From Acinetobacter pullicarnis (GTDB taxonomy: Bacteria; Pseudomonadota; Gammaproteobacteria; Pseudomonadales; Moraxellaceae): a DNA stretch of 64,000 bases. The DNA is taken from contig NZ_VCMZ01000001.1 in the NCBI RefSeq assembly GCF_006352475.1, positions 3,224,001 through 3,288,000 of the forward strand. Reading direction: 5' to 3'. The number at the start of each line of letters is the position of its first letter. The stretch's first letter is position 1. This document shows positions 13,789 through 23,271 of the stretch, piece by piece. The notes beneath the pieces were generated by a model. That model had not been told where the DNA came from. It searched no databases and was given only the letters and a program-made list of their open reading frames with translations. The position numbers and the translations under genes were made by a program.

Positions 13789-13818
13789 TTTTTGAGTTTC
13801 ATGCATGAAACTCAAAAA
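13789..13818. repeat. Perfect 30-bp palindrome between argJ and the upstream gene
   Basis: Perfect inverted repeat centred on ATGCAT at 13801-13806, with arms of GAGTTTC and T/A runs. The 12-bp core TTTCATGCATGA (13797-13808) recurs as a direct repeat at 13826-13837. There is no T-run of terminator type on the minus strand. It could be an operator for argJ or the 3' end of the upstream transcript. Confidence 0.6.
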
Positions 13819-13861
13819 GGCTTGATTTCATGCATGAGGATATTGCGAGGATGTATAACGC

Positions 13862-14218
13862 TTATGGTGCTGAAGCCAATGTACTTGGGCTATTCAACAG
13901 CGCTTGTTTGGCTTTTTCTTGGCTTGCTGGAGAAAGTGCGGGATTGGCTGCAACCACACGATTTGCGGTTGCAGGTGTAGCAGCTGCAATGCTTGCTGTT
14001 TTTAATAGAATTGGTCGGTTGCCCGTTTCACCCAAGGTATAACGAATCCCTGTACGTGGACTAATGACGCTTGTCGCTTCACGCTTGACTTCAACTTGTG
14101 GAGTTACAGCGCCTGTTGCTGCTTGTACCTTTTCCACTGTTGTGGTTTGTGGTGCTGCAACAGCGAACATTGGAACAGCGACCGCTGCAAATAATAAAGT
14201 TTTTAATACTTTTTTCAT
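13862..14218 (-). CDS. Small exported protein of unknown function
   Basis: 118 residues from the ATG at 14218, preceded by GGGAAG; a longer reading from 14260 would add a non-signal N-terminus, so the shorter start is preferred. Signal peptide MKKVLKTLLFAAVAVPMFAVAA with a likely cut near residue 22. The mature part is rich in Ala, Thr, Val and Pro, with no cysteine and no recognised domain. It lies between argJ and secA, separated from secA by a terminator. Function unknown; probably periplasmic. Confidence 0.7.
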   Translation of the reverse strand: MKKVLKTLLFAAVAVPMFAVAAPQTTTVEKVQAATGAVTPQVEVKREATSVISPRTGIRYTLGETGNRPILLKTASIAAATPATANRVVAANPALSPASQEKAKQALLNSPSTLASAP

Positions 14219-14307
14219 TGTCTTCCCAGTTCTCAATCTGAATGTGCAAGTAAATATCATTTAATGCGCTATCCTGCAATGAAATTAACTTTTGTGCAAT
14301 AGATTAT

Positions 14308-14335
14308 AAAAAAGCAGAACATTCGTTCTGCTTTT
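14308..14335 (-). terminator. secA terminator
   Basis: Stem AAAAGCAGAAC/GTTCTGCTTTT with loop ATTC, six bases past the secA stop on the minus strand. A- and T-runs on both sides allow bidirectional use. Confidence 0.85.
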
Positions 14336-14341
14336 CGTGCT

Positions 14342-17047
14342 CTAGATCTTGCCGTGACACTGTTTGTATTTTAAACCCGAACCACAAGGGCAAGGTGCAT
14401 TGCGGCTTTCCGGTGCTTGAATCACCTGAGGCTGTTCTTGCTCATCGACAATCACTTCACCCGTTAAGCCATCAACTTCACCATGGGCAAATGACAACTG
14501 CATTGCATCGGCTTGTGCTTGTTGCTGTGCAGCCATTTCTGCAAGTTCTTCTGCAGTCGGCACACGAACCATCGACAAATCGGTAACCACATCGGACTTA
14601 ATCGCAGCAAGCATGTTTACAAATAAGTTAAATGCTTCTTTTTTGTATTCCTGCTCTGGGTTCTTTTGGGCATAGCCACGCAAGTGAATCCCTTGACGTA
14701 GATAATCCATCGCACCCAAGTGCTCTTTCCAGTGACGATCAAGCGAACCAAGCATGTAATGACGTTCGAGTGTTGGTGCAGACTCTTCACCCATCTGTTC
14801 ACGACGGTTACGATAGCGCTCAACCAAAGCATCACGAATACGCTCAACCAAACCTTCTTCATCCAGACGACGATCTTGGTCTAGCCATTGTGTAATTGGC
14901 AAATCAAGAGAAAATTCCGCACTTAAAGCCTGTTCCAAACCAGGAATATCCCACTGATCATGAATTGATTCAGGCGGAATATAAGTTTCGATCAAACCTT
15001 TAACCACTTCACGATGCATTTCTTCTAGATAGTCTTGTAAGCTTGGCTCAACCAGAACTTCATCACGCTGCGAGTAAATGATTTTACGCTGTTCGTTGTT
15101 GACGTCATCGTATTTCAATAGATTCTTACGAATATCAAAGTTACGTGCTTCAACTTTACGCTGTGCATTTTCAATGGAACGCGACACCATTTTGTGTTCG
15201 ATCGCCTCATCTTCTTGCAAGCCCATCGCACGCATCATTCCAACAACACGATCGCCTGCAAAAATACGCATCAAATCATCTTCGAGTGACAAGAAGAAGC
15301 GTGAAACACCTGGATCACCTTGGCGACCAGAACGACCACGCAACTGGTTATCAATACGACGTGATTCATGACGCTCAGAACCAATAATGTGTAAACCACC
15401 TGAACTGAGCACCGCAGCGTTATTGTGTTCCCATTCAGCTTTTAGACGTGCTTCATCTTCTGCTGTATGGTTTTCAATTTTAGCCAGTTTTGCTTTCCAG
15501 TTACCACCAAGTAAAATATCCGTACCACGACCTGCCATATTGGTGGCAATCGTAACGGCAAGTGGTGAACCTGCTTGGGCAATAATATCGGCCTCGCGCT
15601 CATGCTGCTTGGCATTCAGCACTTCATGGCTGATCCCTGCTTCTTTAAGCTTGTCCGATAAAATTTCACTGGCTTCGATAGTTGCGGTACCAATCAGAAT
15701 TGGTGCAACACCGGCCTCATGAATCTTTTTAATTTCGTGAATGATCGCGTTGTATTTACCATTACGATTTAAATAGATTAAATCGTTTTGATCAACACGA
15801 ACCATTGGACGATGGGTTGGAATAATCACCACATCAAGTCCATAAATTTCTTTCATTTCCGAAGCTTCTGTATCTGCTGTTCCGGTCATACCAGACAGTT
15901 TTTTATACAGACGGAAATAGTTCTGGAATGTGGTTGTCGCCAAGGTTTGGTTTTCAGGTTGTACTTCCAGACCTTCTTTGGCTTCGACTGCTTGATGTAG
16001 ACCTTCAGACCAACGACGACCAGGCATGGTACGCCCAGTATTTTCATCAACGATCACCACTTCGCCATTGTCTACAATATATTGCACATTACGTTGATAT
16101 AGGAAATGTGCACGAATTGCAGCAGTGACATGGTGTACGAGGTTGAGATTGGATGCTGAATAAAGACTTTCACCTTCAGCCAACAAACCCATTTGAATTA
16201 ATTCAGACTCCACTGTTTCATAACCGATTTCAGTCATTTCAACAGTGCGCTGTTTTTCGTCAATCCAGAAGTGACCACCATCTGCAACTTTTTCTTCTTT
16301 TTGCGGCGTCAACTTAAATGGAATATCGTTAATCGCAATATACAGCTGAGAAGAATCTTCACTTTGCCCAGAAATAATCAACGGGGTCCGTGCTTCATCG
16401 ATCAGAATGGAATCCACTTCATCGATAATGGCATAGACCAAACCACGCTGCTTTTTCTCCGCCATGGAAAAGACCATGTTGTCACGAAGATAATCAAAAC
16501 CAAATTCGTTATTTGTGCCGTAGGTAATATCCGCACGATAAGCTTCTGCCTTTTCGTACTGCGATTGCATGGAATAAATCACGCCAACGCTTAAACCCAA
16601 GAACTCATATAACGGACGGTTTAATTCGGCATCACGTTGTGCCAAATAATCGTTTACCGTGATGACATGCACACCAGTAGCGCTAATTGCATTGAGGTAA
16701 ACAGCCAAAGTACCCATGAGGGTTTTACCTTCACCTGTACGCATTTCTGCAATTTTACCTTCGTGCAAGGTAATACCACCAATAATTTGCACATCATAAT
16801 GGCGCATGCCCATGATACGTTTACCAGCTTCACGGCAAACCGCAAAAGCCTCAGGCAACAATTGGTCCAGGCTTTCGCCTTTGTTATGTCGCTGCTTAAA
16901 TTGTTCTGTTTTTGCAGATAAGTCTGCATCGCTTAGGGCAGATATCGTCGGCTCGAGCGCGTTGACTTTATCAACGATTTTTCTCATTCGCTTGAGTTCA
17001 CGCTCATTTTTGGTACCGAAGATTCCTCCGATCAGACTTGCCAACAT
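14342..17047 (-). CDS. secA: Preprotein translocase ATPase SecA
   Basis: ATP-driven motor pushing unfolded preproteins through SecYEG at the inner membrane; essential. 901 residues, the same length as E. coli SecA. The Walker A loop (MRTGEGKT, about 102-109) and DEVD helicase box (about 210) are intact, as are the GRGTDI and [11 protein letters not shown] helicase motifs. The C-terminal zinc site [13 protein letters not shown] (Cys886, 888, 897, His898) is complete, so SecB and phospholipid binding should be kept. No secM-like leader frame was noticed upstream. Confidence 0.98.
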   Translation of the reverse strand: MLASLIGGIFGTKNERELKRMRKIVDKVNALEPTISALSDADLSAKTEQFKQRHNKGESLDQLLPEAFAVCREAGKRIMGMRHYDVQIIGGITLHEGKIAEMRTGEGKTLMGTLAVYLNAISATGVHVITVNDYLAQRDAELNRPLYEFLGLSVGVIYSMQSQYEKAEAYRADITYGTNNEFGFDYLRDNMVFSMAEKKQRGLVYAIIDEVDSILIDEARTPLIISGQSEDSSQLYIAINDIPFKLTPQKEEKVADGGHFWIDEKQRTVEMTEIGYETVESELIQMGLLAEGESLYSASNLNLVHHVTAAIRAHFLYQRNVQYIVDNGEVVIVDENTGRTMPGRRWSEGLHQAVEAKEGLEVQPENQTLATTTFQNYFRLYKKLSGMTGTADTEASEMKEIYGLDVVIIPTHRPMVRVDQNDLIYLNRNGKYNAIIHEIKKIHEAGVAPILIGTATIEASEILSDKLKEAGISHEVLNAKQHEREADIIAQAGSPLAVTIATNMAGRGTDILLGGNWKAKLAKIENHTAEDEARLKAEWEHNNAAVLSSGGLHIIGSERHESRRIDNQLRGRSGRQGDPGVSRFFLSLEDDLMRIFAGDRVVGMMRAMGLQEDEAIEHKMVSRSIENAQRKVEARNFDIRKNLLKYDDVNNEQRKIIYSQRDEVLVEPSLQDYLEEMHREVVKGLIETYIPPESIHDQWDIPGLEQALSAEFSLDLPITQWLDQDRRLDEEGLVERIRDALVERYRNRREQMGEESAPTLERHYMLGSLDRHWKEHLGAMDYLRQGIHLRGYAQKNPEQEYKKEAFNLFVNMLAAIKSDVVTDLSMVRVPTAEELAEMAAQQQAQADAMQLSFAHGEVDGLTGEVIVDEQEQPQVIQAPESRNAPCPCGSGLKYKQCHGKI

Positions 17048-17378
17048 GAATAGACTCTCTAAATCTTGCTTGTCAAAATAGTTTTTTCTCAGACGTTATT
17101 ATGGTGCTAGAAATTTGAAGTACAAGGGTTTTAGCTCATTCCCTACATAAAATCATTTCAGAACGCTAATATTTTCAATCTAAGGCGCTCTAATGTAGCA
17201 AATTTGATCATCCAATACACCGAATATCGACATGAATCCATGATATTTTTTATTGCTGTTGCTTTTTATAGCGACTTTATTCATAACGAAATGCAAAAAC
17301 ACTATTTCATCTTCTGAAGAAACTCAGGGATATTCGTCATTCATAACATCAACAATATCCCACAATAGAGGTTCTCGC
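17048..17378. other. Divergent promoter region of secA and peroxiredoxin
   Basis: 331 bp between divergent genes. It must hold both promoters, but no consensus pair stands out. The peroxiredoxin frame is open back to 17253 without family similarity, so I treat that part as untranslated. No clear OxyR-type site was found by eye. Confidence 0.4.
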
Positions 17379-18020
17379 ATGGCATTACATCTCGGTGATC
17401 TTGCACCCAATTTTGAACAAGACTCAAGCGAAGGAAAAATCGACTTTCATACATTTCTTGGAGATCGTTGGGGCATTTTATTTTCACATCCTGCGGACTA
17501 TACCCCCGTCTGCACCACTGAACTTGGCTATACCGCCAAACTCAAAGATGAATTTTCTAAACGTAACGTGAAAGTATTGGCTCTTTCTGTCGATGATGTT
17601 GCATCACATCAGGGTTGGATTGAAGACATCAATCACAGTCAAAAAACTACCGTCAACTTTCCAATCTTGGCAGACAAAGACCGCAAAGTATCCACGCTTT
17701 ATGATTTCATTCACCCCAATGCCAGTGAAACGCTAACTGTGCGTTCTTTGGTCATTATTGATCCACTCAAAAAAGTCCGCTTAATCATCACCTATCCTGC
17801 GTCGACGGGCCGAAACTTCCATGAAATTCTCCGCGTACTCGACTCATTACAATTGACTGATCAATATAAAGTTGCAACCCCAGCCAATTGGCAACAGGGT
17901 GATGATGTGGTGATTGTGCCCTCGCTCCAAGATGAAGCCGAAATCCAACAGCGCTTTCCCACAGGTTATACCGCGGTCACGCCCTATTTACGCCTTACTG
18001 CACAGCCTAATCTGAACTAA
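17379..18020 (+). CDS. 1-Cys peroxiredoxin (Prx6 type)
   Basis: Thiol peroxidase reducing hydrogen and alkyl peroxides, probably cytosolic. 213 residues from the ATG at 17379 (AGAGG seven bases upstream); the frame extends 42 codons further but that part is unlike the family. The active-site PADYTPVC has Pro38, Thr42 and the peroxidatic Cys45. No other cysteine is in the C-terminal half, consistent with the 1-Cys Prx6 subfamily; the length and the C-terminal extension (LRLTAQPNL) also fit. Transcribed away from secA. Confidence 0.92.
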   Translation: MALHLGDLAPNFEQDSSEGKIDFHTFLGDRWGILFSHPADYTPVCTTELGYTAKLKDEFSKRNVKVLALSVDDVASHQGWIEDINHSQKTTVNFPILADKDRKVSTLYDFIHPNASETLTVRSLVIIDPLKKVRLIITYPASTGRNFHEILRVLDSLQLTDQYKVATPANWQQGDDVVIVPSLQDEAEIQQRFPTGYTAVTPYLRLTAQPNLN

Positions 18021-18156
18021 TTCAATGCACTTAGATCTGCATCCTCACCTTCACATCGATATGATGCAGATTCTAAATCCTCGGGTATCTTCACGAATAT
18101 ATTCGCTAAATCGAGCAATCTAAGGTATAAAAACCCTTCTTCTGTAGAACGTTGAA

Positions 18157-18972
18157 GTGATGATTTATCAGGTCCACCATCTGCACTGCGGCAGCATGCG
18201 CCCTCTCTATGCGCCACTTTTTGGCCAAAAAGGTGCGAAAGCTGAGATCGTCTGTCATTGTTTATTGATTGAAACAGATCAGGGCTTGGTGCTGGTCGAT
18301 ACCGGTTTAGGGGTTCAGGACTATTTACATCCACAGCAGCGACTCGGCCGTTTAATCCCCAAACTCAGTGGCATTCAACACAATTTAGCCTTTACCGCGA
18401 TTGCTCAAATTCAGAAACTGGGGTTTAAATCCAACGATGTAAAACATATTTTGCTCAGTCATTTGGACTTTGACCATGCGGGCGGTATTTCTGACTTTCC
18501 CGATGCAACGGTGCATGTACTGTCAACAGAGTTTAATGCGACTTTTAATTCAGACTATAAAAGCAAAATGCGTTATCGACCACATCAATTCCAAACTCAT
18601 CGTTATTGGAATTTTCTAGACCCACAACCGGGTGATGCATGGTTTAATCTCACCCGCATCCACAGTTTTCAATTGTTCCAAGATGAAATTCTCATGATTG
18701 CCCTGCCCGGTCATAGTGCTGGGCATTGTGGCATCGCCATTCGACAGGCCACAGGCTGGTTGTTATACTGCGGTGACGCTTATTATTGCCGTTTAGCCTT
18801 GAATCCAAATAAAAAACTATCTATTTTAAATCGTACTGAACAGTTCTTGGCGGACAATAATATTTTACGTTTAGAAAGCTTAAAGAAACTTCAAGACCTA
18901 TCCAAGATGCACAGCGAAATTGAAATAATTTGTGCACATGACCCTATTGAGCTAAAACATTATCAAATATGA
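18157..18972 (+). CDS. Metallo-beta-lactamase-fold hydrolase
   Basis: Zinc hydrolase of the lactonase-like branch of the metallo-beta-lactamase superfamily. The metal motif is SHLDFDHAGG (about residues 102-111), with Asp in the place of the second His of the usual HxHxDH; GHSAGHCG and CGDAYY supply the further His and Asp ligands, and CAHDP lies near the C-terminus. 271 residues, no signal peptide. The first codon is GTG with an ATG directly after at 18160. It overlaps the following phosphatase gene by 4 bp (ATGA), so they are co-translated. Substrate unknown; acyl-homoserine-lactonase activity is possible but not shown. Confidence 0.85.
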   Translation: MMIYQVHHLHCGSMRPLYAPLFGQKGAKAEIVCHCLLIETDQGLVLVDTGLGVQDYLHPQQRLGRLIPKLSGIQHNLAFTAIAQIQKLGFKSNDVKHILLSHLDFDHAGGISDFPDATVHVLSTEFNATFNSDYKSKMRYRPHQFQTHRYWNFLDPQPGDAWFNLTRIHSFQLFQDEILMIALPGHSAGHCGIAIRQATGWLLYCGDAYYCRLALNPNKKLSILNRTEQFLADNNILRLESLKKLQDLSKMHSEIEIICAHDPIELKHYQI

Positions 18973-19565
18973 ATAAACCTCTTATCCTCAGCCTGCTTCT
19001 GAGCACAACCTTATTCACCGCTTGTGTCAGCACTCCAAGTCTAAAAGCCGAAGACCGCCCACAGCATTGGGGGAAATCGCTTTCTCAAGCACATAATTTC
19101 CACCAAATAAGTCAGCATGTATTCCGTAGCGAACAACCTGATGCAAGCCTGATCCCAGCGCTCAATCAACATCAAATTACAACAGTGATTAACCTCAGAA
19201 GTCGCAACCCAGACAAAGATGTTTTTAAGCAGCGACCTTTTAATTTGGTGCACATTCCAATAAATACTTGGGCAATCAATCGCGATGATCTTCTTCAAAT
19301 CATGCAAGCCATTCAACAGGCGGAACAACACCAAGAAAAAGTATTGATCCATTGCTATCACGGTTCTGATCGCACCGGTGCAAGCATTGCAATGTATCGT
19401 ATTATTTTTGAAAATTGGTCAACCGAAGATGCACTAAATGAAATGAAGCATGGTGGCTATGGCTTCCACCCGATTTGGCGCAACATTGAAAAACAGTTTA
19501 GCCCTGAGAATATTCAGTGGATACGTGAGAACTTAAAACGCAGTCAAATTACATCTGCAAATTAA
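18969..19565 (+). CDS. Tyrosine/dual-specificity phosphatase-like lipoprotein
   Basis: 198 residues. A lipoprotein signal peptide ends at LFTAC (Cys19). The Cys-dependent phosphatase signature HCYHGSDRTG (about 136-145) is complete, and the upstream INLRS segment is typical of the family. It would therefore be a periplasmic, membrane-anchored phosphatase, an unusual place for protein phosphatase activity; phosphoinositide-like or other periplasmic phosphate esters are possible substrates. Coupled to the hydrolase gene by an ATGA overlap. Confidence 0.85.
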   Translation: MNKPLILSLLLSTTLFTACVSTPSLKAEDRPQHWGKSLSQAHNFHQISQHVFRSEQPDASLIPALNQHQITTVINLRSRNPDKDVFKQRPFNLVHIPINTWAINRDDLLQIMQAIQQAEQHQEKVLIHCYHGSDRTGASIAMYRIIFENWSTEDALNEMKHGGYGFHPIWRNIEKQFSPENIQWIRENLKRSQITSAN

Positions 19566-19629
19566 AACAGCGTACTCAATCACGGCATAACAGGCTATAT
19601 CAAAGACAGTTACTTTGCATGACTACAAG

Positions 19630-20076
19630 TTAAGCACCTAATACTGGATGGTAAAAAATCAATTCAGGATCATCAAGGTCTAAGTTTTCAATCTGACCGC
19701 TGGCTTGAAAACCTGCGGAGCTAAGTAAACTTTGCATCGCAAGATTTGAGGCATTACTCGATGTGAATAATTTTACATCATGATATATGACCTTGAAATG
19801 TTCAATGAACTTCAGCCCCAGGCCTTGGCCCCTTAAGCTCTGTTTCACCATTAACATCTCAATAAAAGCCTGATCAAAAAAATGATGGTGCAACACCGCA
19901 TAAGCTGAAATTTTAGCGTTAAGCAGCAAGACCTCGCAGTATTGCTGCTTAACCCATTGTTCAATCTGCTGTGCACGCGCTAAATCGTGTGCAACCACAC
20001 TGTCAATCTGAAGCAATTCAGCGACATCTTGCAATGTTGCTTTGCGAAACTGTATTTGTGCAACATCACATAACAT
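19630..20076 (-). CDS. GNAT-family N-acetyltransferase
   Basis: 148 residues from the ATG at 20076, which shares a base with the stop of the upstream SPOR gene (TAATG); an in-frame start at 20112 would lie inside that gene. The acetyl-CoA loop region reads KQSLRGQGLGLKFIEHF, matching the Q/RxxGxG/A motif. Substrate unknown. Last gene of the trpA-accD-folC-SPOR operon. About 60 bp of spacer separate it from the convergent phosphatase gene. Confidence 0.8.
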   Translation of the reverse strand: MLCDVAQIQFRKATLQDVAELLQIDSVVAHDLARAQQIEQWVKQQYCEVLLLNAKISAYAVLHHHFFDQAFIEMLMVKQSLRGQGLGLKFIEHFKVIYHDVKLFTSSNASNLAMQSLLSSAGFQASGQIENLDLDDPELIFYHPVLGA

Positions 20077-21101
20077 TAACGTTGATCCAGTGGTACCCAA
20101 TCGATGACCCAAGCGGACTTCATATTCAAACTGGCATCACCATTGATCTTTTTACGCAAAACGTCTGCGGTATTACGATCTTTGGAAGGTCCCACCATAA
20201 TCCGCACCCCTTTTGAGGTTTGGCTCTGTGTGACTTTATAGCCTTTGGCGCGTAATTTAGACGCCAATGAATCTGCATTGGCCTGATTTGCGGCCAAAGC
20301 CACTTGTACCATCCACTGCTTGTCGCCATTTTCCAGAATATTACGGGCTTTTTCTGCATCCGCTTTTTTCTTGTCTTCTTGCAGTTTTCGCTGTTTATCT
20401 GCCTCTGCACGTTCCTGCGCCTTGCGTTGTTTCTCGGCATCGGCGGCTCTACGTCGTTTTTCATCTTCCGCTTTGCGTTGTTTTTCATCTTCCGCTTTGC
20501 GTTGCTTCTCAGCCTCTGCTTTGCGTTGTGCTTCAGCTACTTTACGCTTTTGTTCTTCAATCTGTTTTTTTTGTGCCGCTTCAGTTTGCTGCTTTTGCTG
20601 CTGTAACTTTTTTTGCTCTGCTGCTTTTTGCTCTGCCGTCATTTGCGTTGTCGTTGCACCAGCCTTCGCCTTGGCATCATTCACCAATTCGGGTGGAATA
20701 TTGTCAGAACTTTGTTGACGAGACTCACGGCGCGCGTTCATGGCAGCATATTCTTCCGCTGCCTTTTGTGCCGCGGCAGCTTCAGCCTGTTGCTGCATAC
20801 GCAAAAACTCAGCCGATTTTGCATCTTGCTCAGCAATCGCTTTTTCTCGTGCGCGTCGTTGCTCTTCAAGCAAGCGTTTTTCCGTGTTGACATCAACGGT
20901 AAGCGCTTCTAAATGAACAGCTTCACTCGAAGCTTGAGCCTGATCATTTTTCAGACGCACTTGCTCAACTGGATGCGGAACTTGCGCATGTTCTTGCTGC
21001 TGGATCTCGTCTTTCCCTTTTAGAAGCAAAGCCGCTAATAGCGCACCTCCTCCCAACAGAACAACACCGCCCATCCAACGCTGATTGTTATTCATTGACA
21101 T
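20076..21101 (-). CDS. SPOR-domain cell-envelope protein (DedD-like)
   Basis: Inner-membrane protein expected to bind denuded septal peptidoglycan and assist cell division. One membrane segment near the N-terminus (MGGVVLLGGGALLAALLL), a very long Gln/Lys/Glu/Ala-rich region with TolA-like EKQRKAED repeats predicting a long helix (about residues 75-255), and a C-terminal SPOR domain (about 260-340). Start is 21101 or 21095; the latter overlaps the folC stop as ATGA. Position after folC matches dedD in many gammaproteobacteria. The charged middle is much longer than in E. coli DedD. Confidence 0.85.
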   Translation of the reverse strand: MSMNNNQRWMGGVVLLGGGALLAALLLKGKDEIQQQEHAQVPHPVEQVRLKNDQAQASSEAVHLEALTVDVNTEKRLLEEQRRAREKAIAEQDAKSAEFLRMQQQAEAAAAQKAAEEYAAMNARRESRQQSSDNIPPELVNDAKAKAGATTTQMTAEQKAAEQKKLQQQKQQTEAAQKKQIEEQKRKVAEAQRKAEAEKQRKAEDEKQRKAEDEKRRRAADAEKQRKAQERAEADKQRKLQEDKKKADAEKARNILENGDKQWMVQVALAANQANADSLASKLRAKGYKVTQSQTSKGVRIMVGPSKDRNTADVLRKKINGDASLNMKSAWVIDWVPLDQR

Positions 21102-22375
21102 GCTTCTAAATACTCCCAGACCGCCTCTAAGGTATGGAATGAACCACATACCAAAATCAGCTGATTATTTTTGGTTTCTGCAAGTGCTGATTGAAATGCG
21201 ACTTGTATATTCTCATATTGTGCGACAGTTTCATCTGTTAACGCGGATTGTAATTGCGATATTTCTGCTGCGCGAGGCACAGCAAGCGCTGCAATTTTCC
21301 AAGTTAAGATCCTGTGTTTTAGTAAATTCACCACAGCATCGATGTCTTTATCGGCTAACATTGAGAAAACAGCCACAATTTCCGTGTACTGTTCGTTGTA
21401 TTGTAAGAATTTTTCTAATTGATTCAACAAAAATTCCACACCATGTGGATTATGCCCTGCATCAAAAATAACCGTCTGCTGGGCAATGCGGCGTACATCA
21501 AAACGACCAGGCAATACAGCGGCTTGAATACCCTGTGCCATGGCCTGCTCAGAAACCGCTAAGCCACTGACTAGAATGGCCGCAATCGCCGCAGCAAGAT
21601 TTTCTATTGCCAAATGGCCAATTGGTAGTTTTAAGGTCGTGCCAGGCGCAGCAAAATACCAATGCGAACCATCTGCTGCCATCTCGGTAAAATAGTCGCG
21701 ATTGTAGGCTGCGAGGCTGGCCTGACATGTGTCGACTTTGGTTTGAATGGCAACGGGTAAGCTTTGGCTACCTGCAAAAACAACAGGAATATTTGGACGA
21801 ATAATACCTGCCTTTTCAAAGGCAATTTTTTCGATCGTGTCACCGATCCATTCGATATGATCTAAACCAATATTGGTAATCACAGCCACATCTGGATCAA
21901 TCACATTGACCACATCCAGACGACCACCGAGCCCCACTTCGAGTACCCAGACATCGCATTGTTGCTGTTTAAAAATTAAAAAGGCAGCCAAAGTGGTTGC
22001 CTCAAAAAATGACAAGCTGAGTTCGCAGTCACGGCGGGCTTGATCGACCTGCACAAAGGCCGCAATTAAGCGTTGATCATCAACCTCTTGACCAGCAAGC
22101 TTGACCCGCTCATTAAAACGATAAATATGGGGAGATTGATACAGACCGACTTGATAGCCTGCTGCATTGAGAATGGCGGCAAGCGCGGTTGTGGTAGAGC
22201 CCTTCCCATTGGTGCCTGCAACCGTGATGACCTTTGCATTGGGACGCATAATGCCCAGCGCTTCTGCAACAGGCAACACCCGTTCTAAACCTAAATCAAT
22301 CCCTGTAACGTGAACATGGCCCCAATAATCGAGCCATGTTTGTAAATCATCTGTTGCAAGCGGTGCAGTGAGCAT
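21092..22375 (-). CDS. folC: Folylpolyglutamate synthase / dihydrofolate synthase FolC
   Basis: Adds glutamate to dihydropteroate and then to reduced folates, ATP-dependent, cytosolic. 427 residues. P-loop GTNGKGST at 54-61, a Mur-ligase-like central domain with DHIEWIG, and FDAGHNPHG in the C-terminal domain. The start overlaps the accD stop (TAATG) and its stop overlaps the SPOR gene start, so translation is coupled on both sides. Confidence 0.95.
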   Translation of the reverse strand: MLTAPLATDDLQTWLDYWGHVHVTGIDLGLERVLPVAEALGIMRPNAKVITVAGTNGKGSTTTALAAILNAAGYQVGLYQSPHIYRFNERVKLAGQEVDDQRLIAAFVQVDQARRDCELSLSFFEATTLAAFLIFKQQQCDVWVLEVGLGGRLDVVNVIDPDVAVITNIGLDHIEWIGDTIEKIAFEKAGIIRPNIPVVFAGSQSLPVAIQTKVDTCQASLAAYNRDYFTEMAADGSHWYFAAPGTTLKLPIGHLAIENLAAAIAAILVSGLAVSEQAMAQGIQAAVLPGRFDVRRIAQQTVIFDAGHNPHGVEFLLNQLEKFLQYNEQYTEIVAVFSMLADKDIDAVVNLLKHRILTWKIAALAVPRAAEISQLQSALTDETVAQYENIQVAFQSALAETKNNQLILVCGSFHTLEAVWEYLEACQ

Positions 22376-23271
22376 TAAGGTAAATTCATCAATTTCGCTA
22401 CGATGCGGGATACAGTATCACGTAATGCATGACGATGGACAATTTGGTCGATCACGCCATGATCAAGCAAGAACTCAGCACGTTGGAACGGTTCTTCGAG
22501 CTTTTCACGCACAGTCTGTTCGATCACACGTTTCCCTGCAAAGCCAATCATAGATTTCGGTTCAGCAATATGCACATCCCCTAACATCGCCAAAGAAGCA
22601 GTCACACCACCATAAACGGGATGGGTTAAAACCACGAGATAAGGCAAGCCTGCATCTTTGAGTTTTTGGATCACAGCTGAAGTACGTGCCATTTGCATCA
22701 ATGACAACATGCCTTCTTGCATACGTGCGCCACCAGAAGCAGCAAAGCAAATCAATGGCAGTCTTGATTTAAGCGCACGTTCACCCGCCTGTACAAAGCG
22801 ATCACCGACTACGGTTCCCATTGAACCCGCCATGAAATCGAATTCAAAGGCACAAGCCACCATTTCAACGCCTTTTAGCTGACCTTGCATCACCAACAAT
22901 GCTTCGGTTTCGCCGGTTTTCTTTTGCGCTTCTTTCACACGCTCAGGATAAGGCTTGCTGTCATTAAAATGCAGCGGGTCTTTGGCAGCAAATTCTTGAC
23001 CTAACTCTTCGGTCACTTGATCAAAGAACCAGTTAAGGCGATCACGTGCTTTCATACGTAGATGTTCATCACATTGCGGACAAACATAAACATTAAAAGA
23101 CATGGCCGTACGTGTCACCAGTGCATGGCACTCAGGACACTCAATAGTCGGCTCAGTAAACGTCGCCTTAAGGATCTGTTGTTGGGTCGGCATATCGATG
23201 CCTGGCACAGAACGATCGGTCCATGGTGTCACTGGACTCAGCACTTTCCCTGGTTTTACTTCTTGATTCAT
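22375..23271 (-). CDS. accD: Acetyl-CoA carboxylase carboxyltransferase beta subunit AccD
   Basis: With AccA transfers carboxyl from biotin to acetyl-CoA, the first step of fatty acid synthesis. 298 residues. The zinc ribbon Cys45, 48, 64, 67 (CPEC...CPQC) is complete, and the crotonase-fold part contains GARMQEG and YGGVTAS. It overlaps trpA by 4 bp (ATGA). trpA-accD-folC order is conserved in related bacteria. Confidence 0.97.
   Translation of the reverse strand: MNQEVKPGKVLSPVTPWTDRSVPGIDMPTQQQILKATFTEPTIECPECHALVTRTAMSFNVYVCPQCDEHLRMKARDRLNWFFDQVTEELGQEFAAKDPLHFNDSKPYPERVKEAQKKTGETEALLVMQGQLKGVEMVACAFEFDFMAGSMGTVVGDRFVQAGERALKSRLPLICFAASGGARMQEGMLSLMQMARTSAVIQKLKDAGLPYLVVLTHPVYGGVTASLAMLGDVHIAEPKSMIGFAGKRVIEQTVREKLEEPFQRAEFLLDHGVIDQIVHRHALRDTVSRIVAKLMNLP

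Noticed and set aside
20267..20890. 207-codon plus-strand frame and two others opposite the SPOR gene
   Set aside because: Long only because the repetitive Lys/Glu/Gln codons on the other strand contain no stops in that frame; Phe/Leu/Cys-rich nonsense.
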